From contig JANQJS010000017.1 of NCBI GenBank assembly GCA_028281535.1, positions 1 to 41,389 on the forward strand: a DNA stretch of 41,389 nucleotides. The letters run 5' to 3'. The translations under genes and the position numbers were made by a program. The notes under the pieces are model-generated. The model made no database searches, was not told the origin of the DNA, and was given only the letters and a program-made list of their open reading frames with translations. Positions 8,246 to 18,600 of the stretch are shown here, piece by piece. The DNA is from Sedimentisphaerales bacterium (lineage in GTDB: Bacteria > Planctomycetota > Phycisphaerae > Sedimentisphaerales > SM23-30). The first letter of the stretch is position 1; each line of letters begins with the position of its first letter.

Positions 8246-9841
8246 CTATGGACAATTGGTTTCATCAGGTTCAGTACACACAGCCCACTCAACACTAAAA
8301 ATTGAGAAGTCTAACAAATTCACATAGCAATCTTCATTAAGATCAACGGGTAAAATGCCTATGGCACCACATTCATTATTGGTCACCAATGCAATGACAG
8401 GATTGATTTCATTTGCGAATGCATTAGGATCACTATTGGGATCGCTAAAAATTGCACCTGATTCAATAATCGTTTCAAGAATAATCTCTTCATTATCAAC
8501 AGCGGAGACCGTTGCGTCTTGTAATGCGGACCAGTCAGCATCTGTAAAAGTAAACGAAGCAGGATCTACTAAAATCACGCCATCATCAAATTCTGCTGTA
8601 ACAATAACATTGTTGCTTGCGCCAGGACTCTTATTTAAGACATAACCATATGTGGCTTGATTGCCTGGATCTTCTGTATCACCAATCTCATTAACTTCAA
8701 CTTCGGTTGGCGTTACGACGACACACGAGGATTCGTTATCAAGTACACTTGCGATCAGATCGTTTGTACGCCCACCGTTATAACTGGACTCTGAATTAGG
8801 ATCGACCGTTGCTGAGATGACAGACACAATCGCATTTTCAAAACAGTCTTCCACTTCAATATCATCGTTGACTGAAATCGATACCGTTTTAGGGGTATCC
8901 CAGTTCAATGTGGTAAACGTCAACACGATGCCATCACCAGCAGGATTACCATCCAAAGCAACATCATCGGTATTCGGATCCAGTGTCACAAGCACAGTAT
9001 CACTTGCAGGATCACCGATTTCATCTGATAACACTACAGTAAAAGTACTTGAAGAGGGTAAATCTGCAGCAATAAGATTTCCTTCTGACATAGCAATCGG
9101 ATTTGGATCGATAACAACAACGGTAGGATCAAAAAAGTATGCCGCATCAATAATGACTTGATCAATGGATGCGCCACCTGCTTCTAAAGAAAAATGATGT
9201 ATCAAACAACTGAGATCTCCCGTTTCTGAATTTTCAGGCCTGACGACGATATCGATTGCAACCGTAATGAAACCGTCACCAACATCTGAAACACCCACAA
9301 ATTCAAATGCTTCCGTACCAATGCCATCTCCTAAATCATTTGCAACGGCTTCAGCAAAAAAGCATTCATCTTCGCTTTCTTCAAGCAAACCTCCTGTGTC
9401 AAAACTATCTATAGAATAAACCCATAGAAATACATCTCCAACACCATCAACGGTAAACGAGTCACCATCGAGTGCACCTTTTGTTGTGACTTGCACACGA
9501 TAAATGATGGTTTCGCCCTCTTCCCAGAAGTTGCTTGTAATATGATTACCAAAGTCATCTGCTACAACACCTACACGACCTGCTCCAAAATCGGTCGTTA
9601 TTGCAGCGAGTGGATCAGGTGCACCATCACCACCAAGCCCTGCTAAAAATCCTTCTTCTAAAGACAAGGGACCCGATACGGAGGTTGGCTCATTAAGTTC
9701 TTCTTCGGTATCATAATCCCAAATCACACGATAGGTCCGATCATCGCCAAGAAAATCGGGTGGGAACACATCGTCTGCTATCGCAGGCATTGTGAATCCA
9801 ATTAGCATTAATGCTAACACTAATTTGTGTATTTTTTTCAT
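8246..9841 (-). CDS. Secreted Calx-beta-like protein with dockerin-like tail (paralogue of 6677-8140)
   Basis: 531 residues. The signal peptide (MKKIHKLVLALMLIGFTMPA) is followed by an N-terminal beta-rich domain (~25-245) with the same opening pattern as its neighbour (tryptophan or phenylalanine, then a conserved YDT or FDT). Two Calx-beta-like repeats follow (~250-365 and ~370-480), then a tail with DLNEDCYVNLLDFSIFSVEW, a dockerin-like calcium loop with cysteines on both sides. The start at 9841 is supported by GGAG (9849-9852) seven bases upstream; the open frame further upstream to 9967 lacks a signal peptide and a ribosome site. It lies ~100 bases upstream of its paralogue on the same strand and the pair probably arose by tandem duplication. 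Function is unknown beyond export and probable calcium binding. Confidence 0.85.
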   Translation of the reverse strand: MKKIHKLVLALMLIGFTMPAIADDVFPPDFLGDDRTYRVIWDYDTEEELNEPTSVSGPLSLEEGFLAGLGGDGAPDPLAAITTDFGAGRVGVVADDFGNHITSNFWEEGETIIYRVQVTTKGALDGDSFTVDGVGDVFLWVYSIDSFDTGGLLEESEDECFFAEAVANDLGDGIGTEAFEFVGVSDVGDGFITVAIDIVVRPENSETGDLSCLIHHFSLEAGGASIDQVIIDAAYFFDPTVVVIDPNPIAMSEGNLIAADLPSSSTFTVVLSDEIGDPASDTVLVTLDPNTDDVALDGNPAGDGIVLTFTTLNWDTPKTVSISVNDDIEVEDCFENAIVSVISATVDPNSESSYNGGRTNDLIASVLDNESSCVVVTPTEVEVNEIGDTEDPGNQATYGYVLNKSPGASNNVIVTAEFDDGVILVDPASFTFTDADWSALQDATVSAVDNEEIILETIIESGAIFSDPNSDPNAFANEINPVIALVTNNECGAIGILPVDLNEDCYVNLLDFSIFSVEWAVCTEPDETNCP

Positions 9842-9897
9842 TTTTATTCTCCATGACCTGTAAATATCATTTTCTCCACTCACCAGGTTGCTACAGG
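9842..9897 (-). promoter_or_regulatory. 5' leader hairpin of 8246-9841, with competing pairings
   Basis: On the transcript strand CCTGTA (9892-9897) can pair with TACAGG (9857-9862). A second possible stem, ACCTG (9884-9888) with CAGGT (9856-9860), uses the same 3' arm and so excludes the first. GTGAGTGGAGAAAA lies between, and GGAGAA is placed just after the 3' arm. The layout matches the leader of the paralogue at 8141-8199. Confidence 0.4.
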
Positions 9898-9988
9898 AAT
9901 CAACCAAAATGAGGATCCTAGCGAAAATTAATTTGCTAAGAATGACTACACAACATAAACAACACACACACAGATATTTGTTTTAAAT

Positions 9989-10023
9989 GCCCTGCCAGAA
10001 ATTGAATGTGTCTCTGACAGGGC
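9989..10023 (-). terminator. Hairpin, copy 1 of a three-member family
   Basis: GCCCTGCCAGA (9989-9999) pairs with TCTGACAGGGC (10013-10023) with one C-A mismatch. The sequence is closely related to the hairpins at 10067-10104 and 15571-15609, including the GTGT-containing loop. It is the second of two such hairpins after the stop of 10119-15470 and could be a back-up terminator or a small repeat element. Confidence 0.55.
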
Positions 10024-10066
10024 GCAAAACAATTTGTAAGATTAATGATTCCCTTAATAATAAATG

Positions 10067-10104
10067 GCACTGCCAGGAAAAAATTAGTGTGTTCCTGGCA
10101 GTGC
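10067..10104 (-). terminator. Terminator of 10119-15470, copy 2 of the hairpin family
   Basis: A perfect 13-base-pair stem (GCACTGCCAGGAA, 10067-10079, with 10092-10104) closes a 12-base loop. It lies 15 bases past the stop codon. On the minus strand it is followed by CCATTTATTATTAAG, which is U-rich but interrupted. Confidence 0.7.
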
Positions 10105-10118
10105 ATGAAAAACGCACA

Positions 10119-13100
10119 TTAATTAAACACCTGATAAGCATCAAGGTGAAGTTCACCTGATTGATACGTGATTACCACTGAATGGCTACCACTACTTAGC
10201 GAGGTATTTTCATAGGCAAGAAAACTTCCTTCAGGTCCTATACCCACATTAACGGTTTGTGCAGAACCACCATCAATAGCGACAGTAAAACTTTGCGCTA
10301 CATCTAACTGCCAGACATAAATGCGAAGTCCTGTCCCATTGAATGAAAAACTGGCTGTCGCTCCAGAAGATGTTGTAAAGTGCGCATCATTATTATGTGC
10401 AGGAAATGCAGGCACATTTTGCCAGCTACCGACATAATTAATGCTTCCATCGGTGTTATTGACAAGCGATTGCCAACTACCCGCAGATTGCGTCGTAGCC
10501 GACTGTGACGTTGAGAAACTTCCCGTATTACCCAGAGCATCACGTGTTTGTTGCCGGTAGGTATATTGCGTTAAAGCACTCAGGCCGCTGTCGGTATAGT
10601 TACTACCAGCTTGCCAACCAGAATCACTACCGCCAGCATTGCCTGAGGTTTCATCAAAATTATATTCCACCGGACCAGAAGGATCAGATGCCATCGTTGC
10701 AATCATATCAATCGCACTACTACTGATTGCCGTTGGCACTTGACTCCAGGTCGATGGATTCGGGGTTGGAGGATCCGTTTCACCGCCACCTAAATCTTCA
10801 AAGATAATGTAAGCCACTTGCTCAGTAGTATGATTCCGTTCCGAACCGGCTAATTGATCTTCATCAAACGCCAGAGCCAGATTGGTTGGCGAAACAGGAT
10901 TCGGACCATAAAGCAGTGCCCAGCCACCATTGTTACCATCCATACCCGCAGAACAAGCAATAGCAAATGTCGCTGAAGAAAACCCTGTGCTTAATGCATA
11001 ATTAAATGGTGGGGTCGCATTGGTAATTCCACGAACGGTATCAGCACCTAAAGCGGCGAAATAATTGATACTATCAATCGCACCATTGCCACCTTCGACA
11101 ACGATGTAACCAATCGTTTCATTGGCATGAGCATTATCAGGATCTTCATTGACTGTTTTACCTGTAAATAAGGTCGAACTGGTTGGAGGTGACGTACGAC
11201 TTCCGCCATGGCACCAGAATTCAACATGCCCCGGGTCGTTGTAAGTCATTACTTGCCCTAGAACAACTGGGTTCGTATAGCTATTGGCATATGTTCGTGA
11301 TTCACCATTCCATGTCGATGACGCATTGTCTGTTACAGTAGAATTGTACTTCACTGCTTCCAAAGTAAATCCATCACCTGCTTGCGTGTAAACACCTTCT
11401 TCAACCACCATATAGTAAACATCCATGGCAGCTGGGACTGTTGGCGAACCATCCACACGAATATCAAAACTATTACCAGAAGCATTTTGAATCCTAACGG
11501 TTGCAGGTACAGACGCATTTGAATAATTAGGTGTGGCAACGACAACCATTGAACTATAACTGCTACCCAAAACAACAGTGGTCCAACTACTACCAACACC
11601 GTTGACCACACCTATTTCAAGTTCAATCCCACCACCACCACCACTTGTTTGCGTGGTAGCTGATTCACCCGTAGACGCTGTGGTCGTATTACCAACACTA
11701 TCACGTGCGGACACCGTATAACTATACATCGTACTTGGTAATAAACCGGTATCGGTATAATTCGTAGATGTTTGCCATGCGCTATCGCTTCCACCAGCAT
11801 TGGCGGTAAGTTCATCAAAGAAATATTCAATGGGTGTACTTCCTTGAGCATCGGTTGCGGTTGTTGCTGTCATAGCAATCGCACTACTGCTCGTAGCTGT
11901 TGGATTAGATGCAAAAGTCATTGGGTTCGGAGTTGGCGGCGTGGTATCTGGTAGAGCATCGGTTGTTGCACAAGACACCACAGAAGCACTACCTGTATTA
12001 CCCAAACTATCACGTGAAGTTACGGTATAACAATACTGGGTACTTGGAGATAACAATGTATCTGTATAACTGGTAGACGATTGCCAGCTGCTACTGCTTC
12101 CACCTGAATTACCAGAGGTTTCAGTGAATAAATACTCAATAGGCGGTGTTGCATCACTCGCTGTCGTCGCAGTCATATCAATAGAGCTGGTACTACCCGA
12201 TGTTGGGACAGATGCAAACGTGGCCGGATTCGGTATGGGGGCGGCCGTATCAGGAGGAGCTTGCGTTGATGCACAAGATTGTGCTGAAGCACTGCCCACG
12301 TTAGGTGAGCCCACGCTATCACGCATCTGTATCGTATAACAATATTGTGTACTGGCATTCAAACCAGTATCCGTATAGTTGATAGAGGTTTGCCAACCGG
12401 AATCGCTGCCGCCTGTATTTCCTGAGGTTTCATCAAAGAAATATTCCACTGGTCCAGTCACATCACTACCAGTTGTTGCGATCATACTAATCGCTGTATC
12501 ACTATCGGCTGAAGGAATAGACGAAAAGGTGGCGGGATTCGGTGTCGGAGGATCCGTATCACTACATCCGGTCAAGAAATCATAGGCATCCAAATGAAGC
12601 TCGCCTGATCCATACGTTACAACAACGTTATGAGAGGTGTTACTTAATGTCGTCTCTTCAAATGCAAGGAAACTTCCTTCTGGTCCGATACCGACATTAA
12701 CGTTTTGAGCAGCCCCACCATCAATCGCTACAGTAAAACTTTGAGCCACATCCAACTGCCAGACATAAATCCGAAGTCCGACACCAGTAAATGAAAAACT
12801 GGCTGTTGCACCATTGCTCGTGGTAAAATGTGCATCATTATTATGTGCTGGAACGGCTGGTACGTTTTGCCAGGCTCCTGCATAACTAATGCTCGCGTCA
12901 GTATTATTAATTAGTCCATTCCAACTGCCACTGCAGCCGCCACCTGTGGTTGTTGCACATGAAGCGGCAGATGCAGTCCCGGTATTACCAACACTGTCAC
13001 GTGATTGAACGGTATAACAGTATTGTGTTGATACGCTCAGGCCGCTGTCGGAATAGCTTATAGATGCCTGCCAGCCACTATCTGTTCCGCCAGCATTGCC

Positions 13101-15470
13101 TGAGGTTTCTCCAAAATTATATTCTACTGGTCCAGAAGGATCGGATGCGGTTGTTGCAACCATATCAATTTGCGTATCACTCACAGCATTTGGTGCGGTT
13201 GCAAACGTTGCAGGATTTGGTGTTGGAGGATCGTTATCACCACCACAACTTCCCCCGCCGCCAACGCCTAATGCTGCGGCCCACTTATTGGCCATTTTGA
13301 TTGCGCCGCTTTGATTCGGATGCAAACCATCAAAGGTATCCGCGTTGAAATCAAAACCCGTGTTTTGATCAACAGCCGTCACCGTTGAATTCGCAGTTGT
13401 TTTGCTAGCAGCTAATCCAGGAATTTGACTATTTAAATTTTGCACGTCAATTTCTAGACCCACTCCAGGATTGTCCATTGGAATAATTTGCGCAATATAA
13501 ATATCTACATTAGGATTGTCTGCCTGCAGTTGATCAATAATTAAACCAAGGTTGGTAATCGCGCCAGGCACGCCCAATTGATCATCAATATCGTTGGTTC
13601 CCAAATGAAGTAAGACCACATCAGGTGTATAGGTAGCTAACCAATTGCTTAATTGACCGGCACCTGGATCTTGAGGATTACCATTTAGGATATGACCTGT
13701 GGTCCAGCCGCCATGGCCTTCGTGATCATTATCAAACACATTGCCTAAATAATCTGGGCTGATACATCCTGGTAAATCCGTCAACGAGCCAATAAAATCA
13801 GCCGTCCAGCCAGCATCAATAAATTGCTTCCATAAGAAATAGCGATAAGTGTTACCTCCACCTAGCGGTAGTGATTCTGGTTCATCCATACAGGTGGTAA
13901 TCGAATCACCGAGACATAGTAGGTTTCCTAAATTTTGTGCACCACCTGCGGCATTGGTTTGCACTGATTCTGCGGTAGAAATTCCAGTTTCGTTACCAAC
14001 AGAATCACGTGCTTTGACTGTATAGGTATACGTTGTACATGCGGTTAACCCGCTATCGGTATAAGAGCTATTGGTTTGCCAGCCACTGTCTGTTGCACCA
14101 GGGCCAGCGGTTGTTTCATCAAAAAAATATTCGACAGGTCCGCTTGGATCACTTGCGGTTGTTGCTGTCATGGCAACCGCACTGGAACTTTGTGCGGCAG
14201 GGACACTAGACCAAGTCGATGGATTCGGCGAAGGAGGCGTTGTATCTGGACCGCCAGTCACACTCGCATTACCATTGTTTTGAATATTGCCCATAATTTT
14301 GGGCCATGCCGATGATGTGCTTAATCCTTGTCCATTACCTTCAATGGCAAACAAAGCTAAAGGATTTTGGTCTCCAGAGTGAACATAAATCGTACCATTA
14401 GGAGCAATGTTAACGCTGGTTTCATTTAAATTCAGGTTAGATAAGATTTGTGGACTGGTCCATAAAATACTGGCACTGCTGCCGTTGTCTTGAATCGCTG
14501 CAACTCGGCCCGCTCCATTTATTTGTGCCATTACGATAATCACACCGTCATTACGAACAAGTGGATCACTTCCCCATGTTTGAAAACCAATCTCCCATTT
14601 ATGATTACCATTACTGGTATCAAAGGCATGAAGTGCATTATCTTCTCCATTGACATAAATTGTATTGCCATCATTACTCAAGGCCATTGCAGCAAAAACT
14701 TCACCGCAACCACCAGGACATCCTGCTTGCCAAATTTCAGCACCATTGGCAGGATTAAATTTATGAATAATTCCTGTGTTTGAACTTGCATAGATTGATC
14801 CATCGGCACCTATTGTTACAGGTAGACGAGATTCCAGAAGTAAATCATTGTCCCAATTCAATGTCGAACTGCTGCCGTTGTCTGTAATGGAATACAAAAA
14901 ACCATTTTGAGAATTAACCCCCTGACTCATAATATAAATCGTTCCTGATGCATCCAATGAAGCACCGCCCATTAGCCCACCATTTAAATTACGAGACCAA
15001 ATGGTATTTCCATTAGAAGCATCAAAAGCATACAGTACACCCACCGCAGCATTGATATCACGACTTCCGAAATAGATCCTGCTGCCATCTTGAGAAACAC
15101 AAGGCACAGAAAAGAAACTGTCCACTGAGTTAGTCCAAATCACATTACCATTGGATGAATTTAATGCAAAGGCACCAGCTGAACCACCGCCATAAACGGT
15201 ACTATTGTCCGGGCTGAGACTCACATAAGCGGAATCGTTTGAAGAGACATCAGTAAACCATCGTAAATTACCACTAGAAGTATAAGATCGAACACCTTCC
15301 TGGGTTTGTATATAGACATTACCTGAGTCATCTACAGCGGGTAAAGCCTCCAAACTATCGCCAATATTACCTGTTTGCCAAAGAATATCTCCTTCAGCAG
15401 CTATTAAACCTGATGTCAATCCAAGTAGAATTAATAAACAAAGACTTACTTTCATTTTTACTTTCATCAT
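10119..15470 (-). CDS. Giant secreted PQQ-propeller protein with FN3-like repeats and an SGNH/GDSL esterase domain
   Basis: 1783 residues. Signal peptide (1-24, ending IAA); PQQ-type beta-propeller (~25-400) with repeated GNVIWT and GNTIWSR blades; FN3-like repeats at ~410-505, 748-842, 972-1070, 1074-1171, 1175-1275 and 1566-1660, each opening with PPTPNP. An SGNH hydrolase domain sits at ~515-738 with GDSIT (Ser523), GTND (627) and DGLHPN (Asp714, His717), so the catalytic residues are present and esterase activity is expected. A jelly-roll-like domain ending in ELHLDAY occurs twice (~848-966 and 1665-1783), and a beta-rich region of unknown type spans ~1285-1562. It is the closest paralogue of 15628-19242. 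The start has GGAG about 11 bases upstream. The likely role is an extracellular glycan-binding or deacetylating protein; the substrate is unknown. Confidence 0.88.
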   Translation of the reverse strand: MMKVKMKVSLCLLILLGLTSGLIAAEGDILWQTGNIGDSLEALPAVDDSGNVYIQTQEGVRSYTSSGNLRWFTDVSSNDSAYVSLSPDNSTVYGGGSAGAFALNSSNGNVIWTNSVDSFFSVPCVSQDGSRIYFGSRDINAAVGVLYAFDASNGNTIWSRNLNGGLMGGASLDASGTIYIMSQGVNSQNGFLYSITDNGSSSTLNWDNDLLLESRLPVTIGADGSIYASSNTGIIHKFNPANGAEIWQAGCPGGCGEVFAAMALSNDGNTIYVNGEDNALHAFDTSNGNHKWEIGFQTWGSDPLVRNDGVIIVMAQINGAGRVAAIQDNGSSASILWTSPQILSNLNLNETSVNIAPNGTIYVHSGDQNPLALFAIEGNGQGLSTSSAWPKIMGNIQNNGNASVTGGPDTTPPSPNPSTWSSVPAAQSSSAVAMTATTASDPSGPVEYFFDETTAGPGATDSGWQTNSSYTDSGLTACTTYTYTVKARDSVGNETGISTAESVQTNAAGGAQNLGNLLCLGDSITTCMDEPESLPLGGGNTYRYFLWKQFIDAGWTADFIGSLTDLPGCISPDYLGNVFDNDHEGHGGWTTGHILNGNPQDPGAGQLSNWLATYTPDVVLLHLGTNDIDDQLGVPGAITNLGLIIDQLQADNPNVDIYIAQIIPMDNPGVGLEIDVQNLNSQIPGLAASKTTANSTVTAVDQNTGFDFNADTFDGLHPNQSGAIKMANKWAAALGVGGGGSCGGDNDPPTPNPATFATAPNAVSDTQIDMVATTASDPSGPVEYNFGETSGNAGGTDSGWQASISYSDSGLSVSTQYCYTVQSRDSVGNTGTASAASCATTTGGGCSGSWNGLINNTDASISYAGAWQNVPAVPAHNNDAHFTTSNGATASFSFTGVGLRIYVWQLDVAQSFTVAIDGGAAQNVNVGIGPEGSFLAFEETTLSNTSHNVVVTYGSGELHLDAYDFLTGCSDTDPPTPNPATFSSIPSADSDTAISMIATTGSDVTGPVEYFFDETSGNTGGSDSGWQTSINYTDTGLNASTQYCYTIQMRDSVGSPNVGSASAQSCASTQAPPDTAAPIPNPATFASVPTSGSTSSIDMTATTASDATPPIEYLFTETSGNSGGSSSSWQSSTSYTDTLLSPSTQYCYTVTSRDSLGNTGSASVVSCATTDALPDTTPPTPNPMTFASNPTATSSSAIAMTATTATDAQGSTPIEYFFDELTANAGGSDSAWQTSTNYTDTGLLPSTMYSYTVSARDSVGNTTTASTGESATTQTSGGGGGIELEIGVVNGVGSSWTTVVLGSSYSSMVVVATPNYSNASVPATVRIQNASGNSFDIRVDGSPTVPAAMDVYYMVVEEGVYTQAGDGFTLEAVKYNSTVTDNASSTWNGESRTYANSYTNPVVLGQVMTYNDPGHVEFWCHGGSRTSPPTSSTLFTGKTVNEDPDNAHANETIGYIVVEGGNGAIDSINYFAALGADTVRGITNATPPFNYALSTGFSSATFAIACSAGMDGNNGGWALLYGPNPVSPTNLALAFDEDQLAGSERNHTTEQVAYIIFEDLGGGETDPPTPNPSTWSQVPTAISSSAIDMIATMASDPSGPVEYNFDETSGNAGGSDSGWQAGSNYTDSGLSALTQYTYRQQTRDALGNTGSFSTSQSATTQSAGSWQSLVNNTDGSINYVGSWQNVPAFPAHNNDAHFTTSSGATASFSFNGTGLRIYVWQLDVAQSFTVAIDGGSAQTVNVGIGPEGSFLAYENTSLSSGSHSVVITYQSGELHLDAYQVFN

Positions 15471-15570
15471 AACTTCTTATACTCCACTAAAAGTTTTTCA
15501 CCCCACTTTACATACAACACATACACACACTTCGAAAAATACAGTTCGATTTATCCTTTCTTTTAAAAGA

Positions 15571-15609
15571 TGCTCTGCCAGGAAAAATTAGTGTGTTCCT
15601 GACAGAGCA
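15571..15609 (-). terminator. Terminator of 15628-19242, copy 3 of the hairpin family
   Basis: A 14-position stem (TGCTCTGCCAGGAA, 15571-15584, with 15596-15609) with one C-A mismatch and the loop AAATTAGTGTG. It starts 18 bases past the stop codon of the second giant PQQ protein, the same position as copy 2 relative to its gene. On the minus strand TCTTTTAAAAG follows. Confidence 0.7.
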
Positions 15610-15627
15610 CAAAAAACTCCATTAAAA

Positions 15628-18600
15628 TTAATTAAACACTTGGTAGGCATCTAAATGCACTTCACCTTGCTCTGAGGTAATCACAACATTATGACTACCA
15701 CTACTTAAACCTGTTACTTCAAGTACCTGGTAAGATCCTTCAGGGCCACTCGGAACTTGAGGAGGATTCTGATCTTGACCATCAATCGATACTTCGATTG
15801 TTTGTGTCACATCGAGCTGCCAGACAAAAACACGAAGACCGGTTCCTGTAAATGAGAAGTTCGCCGTATTACCAACACCGTCAGTAAAATGAGCATCCGT
15901 TTGATAGGCATTTGTTGCTGGCACACTCTGCCAACCGCCTGAATAGGAAATACTGGCATCGTTATCATTGACGAGCGATTGCCAACTACCACCTCCGCCA
16001 CTGCCAGTTCCACAACCAGACACAATGATTTCATCTAAGTAAAGATCATCCCCATTGGCTGTTGCATCACAGCGAAATCGAACTCTCGTATTATTTGTTA
16101 ATGGTATTCCAGACGAGGTTGCTTCATCATTATCGATGACACCATTAACAAATTCATCGTTCAGATTCCATTCTTCAATCGTTGTATAGGATGATCCACC
16201 ATTTGTAGATACTTCTAAAAAGAAATCTTCATTCGAACTGTCAAAGCTAATCGTTTGATAAGTAAAACTCACTTTGACATCTGCGTATGCAGACAAGTCC
16301 AAAACGTCACTAAAAGTCGTAGATGCAGGAGGCGTACTATTATCCTGGAGGTTAATAGAGTAAGTTCCCTGTGGCGAATTACCACCACTGTGGAAGAGAC
16401 AATCTGTCCCACCGTCATTCCAATTACTGGAACCAAAACTTCCGCCTTCAAAATCGTCACTGATAATCACCGTACAGCCGCTGCCTACATCGGTTGTGGC
16501 TGACTCTGAAGTTGAATAAGAACCAGTGTTACCTACGCTATCACGACTACGAGTTCGATAGGTATATTGCGTCGATTCGGTTAAACCTAAATCAGTATAA
16601 CTGCTGGATGCTTGCCAACCGCTATCAGTTGCACCCTGACCACCGGTGGTTTCATCAAATTCATATTCCACCGGTGTGCTCGAATCACTGGCTGTCGTCG
16701 CTGTCATGCTAATCGAATCGCTACCATCGGCAGTCGGTAGACTGGCCCAAGTGGATGGATTCGGTGTAGGCGGTGTCGTATCAGGTGAGGAATCCGTCGT
16801 AGCACATTGCGTAGAGGAATAGGTACCCGTATTCGCCAGAGCATCGCGACTGCGAACACGATAGCAATATTGTGTCGAGGCACTCAAGCCAGTATCGGTA
16901 TAACTCGCAGATGTTTGCCAACCACTATCTGTACCGCCACTATTGCCAGAGGTCTCATCAAATTGATATTCAATCGGTGTACTTGGATCACTGGCTGTCG
17001 TGGCCGTCATACTAATCGAATTGGTACCACCGGCTGCGGGAGCCGAAGCAAACGTAGATGGATTCGGTGTTGGAGGTGCTGTATCACCACCACCACCGCC
17101 ATCGGCATTGACAACAAAACCAACAACAACCTGGCGATTGGCATTGCTATGTGTAATGCTGGGTGTCTCATTTGCACCTGTAGCCTGTTTTTGACCGGCA
17201 ACACCATCACCAGAGGTAACCGTCACTTCGGTACCTTCTGTAAAACCATTATTAACAGTATAGCTACCCGTATTGCCGCAGGTGCCTGCTACAATAACCA
17301 GGTCACCATTATTGGTTGACAATGCGGCGGAAGAAACCGTGTTTGAGTTGCTGCCATTGCCCGAACTGGCACCTGTTAAGTTGGCCTGGTCGACATTGGC
17401 TAAAAAGAGACTGGCAAAACCTGGCGTACGCGATGGTGTTTGTCCCCAGGTCACATTAAAACTGCTATTTGTAGCGGCAGCAATACCTGCATCATCCAGA
17501 ATAAATGTGGCGACATAGGCTCGATAACCCGTTCCTTGATTTTGCTCAATAATCTTGGTCATGACCTGACCACCATACGTGACCGAAGCATTCATGGCTG
17601 TGTCATTATCTTCGGCATGAGCGGTGAAAATCAATGCACGATTGGCACCTGCAGGATCCGCATGCGTTGTTCCCGTTACCCAGGAACTGAGCAGTGTCAC
17701 ATCACCACCGCCGCCACCCGCATCGGTTGTGGCACATTGCGTCGTAGAGTAGTTACCAGTGTTACCTAGATTATCGCGGCTGCGCACACGATAGCAATAT
17801 TGCGTTGAAGCACTTAAACCGGTATCGGTATAACTCGTGGATGTTTGCCAACCGCTATCCGTACCACCTGAATTTCCTGTTGTTTCGTCAAATTGATATT
17901 CGACCGGTCCGGATGGATCACTTGCCGTCGTTGCAGTCATCGCTATCGAACTGGAACTCTGTGCGGAAGGTACACTGGCCCAGGTAGATGGATTCGGTGC
18001 GGGAGGATCTGTTTCGGGAGGTGTACCGCCGCCAGAATTACCATTGTTCTGGATGTTACCCATGATCTTTGGCCAAGCTGAAGAACTGCTTAGCCCTTGC
18101 CCATTGCCTTCAATCGCAAAAAGTGCCAGCGGACTTTGATCCCCCGAATGCACATAGATTGTACCGTTAGAACCAATATTCACATTGCTTTCGTTTAATG
18201 TTAAATTCGACAGAATTTGATCGCTCGTCCATAAAATAGTCGCACTCGTACCATTGTCCTGAATCGCTGCCACTCGTCCGGCACCACTCAATTGACTCAT
18301 AACAATAATGACACCATCATCTCGAACTAGCGGGTCACTACCCCACCCTTGAAACCCAATTTCCCATTTTTGATTACCATTGCTGGTATCAAATGCATGA
18401 AGTTGAGAATCTTCGCCATTCACATAAATGGTATTTCCATCACCACTCAAGGCCAATGCCGCAAAAACTTCACCGCAACCACCCGGACAGGTAGTATTCC
18501 ATATTTCATTTCCATTCGCAGGATTGATTTTATGAATAACACCAGTATTGGAACTGGCATAGATCGATCCATCGGATCCAATGGCAACCGGTAGGCGAGA

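Noticed and set aside
6677..9841. A cellulosome-type scaffold system
   Set aside because: The dockerin-like tails are single units, and no cohesin or cellulase gene is present in the window.
10540..14300. Regularly spaced, similar DNA segments resembling a repeat array
   Set aside because: The units are about 290-300 bases apart and in frame, and they encode FN3-like domains. They are not short direct repeats with unique spacers, so this is no CRISPR array.
16807..17319. A 170-residue plus-strand reading frame rich in threonine, isoleucine and arginine
   Set aside because: It lies antisense to the FN3 repeats and a beta-rich domain of the giant PQQ gene, has no ribosome site and shows the low-complexity composition expected from the opposite strand of repetitive sequence.
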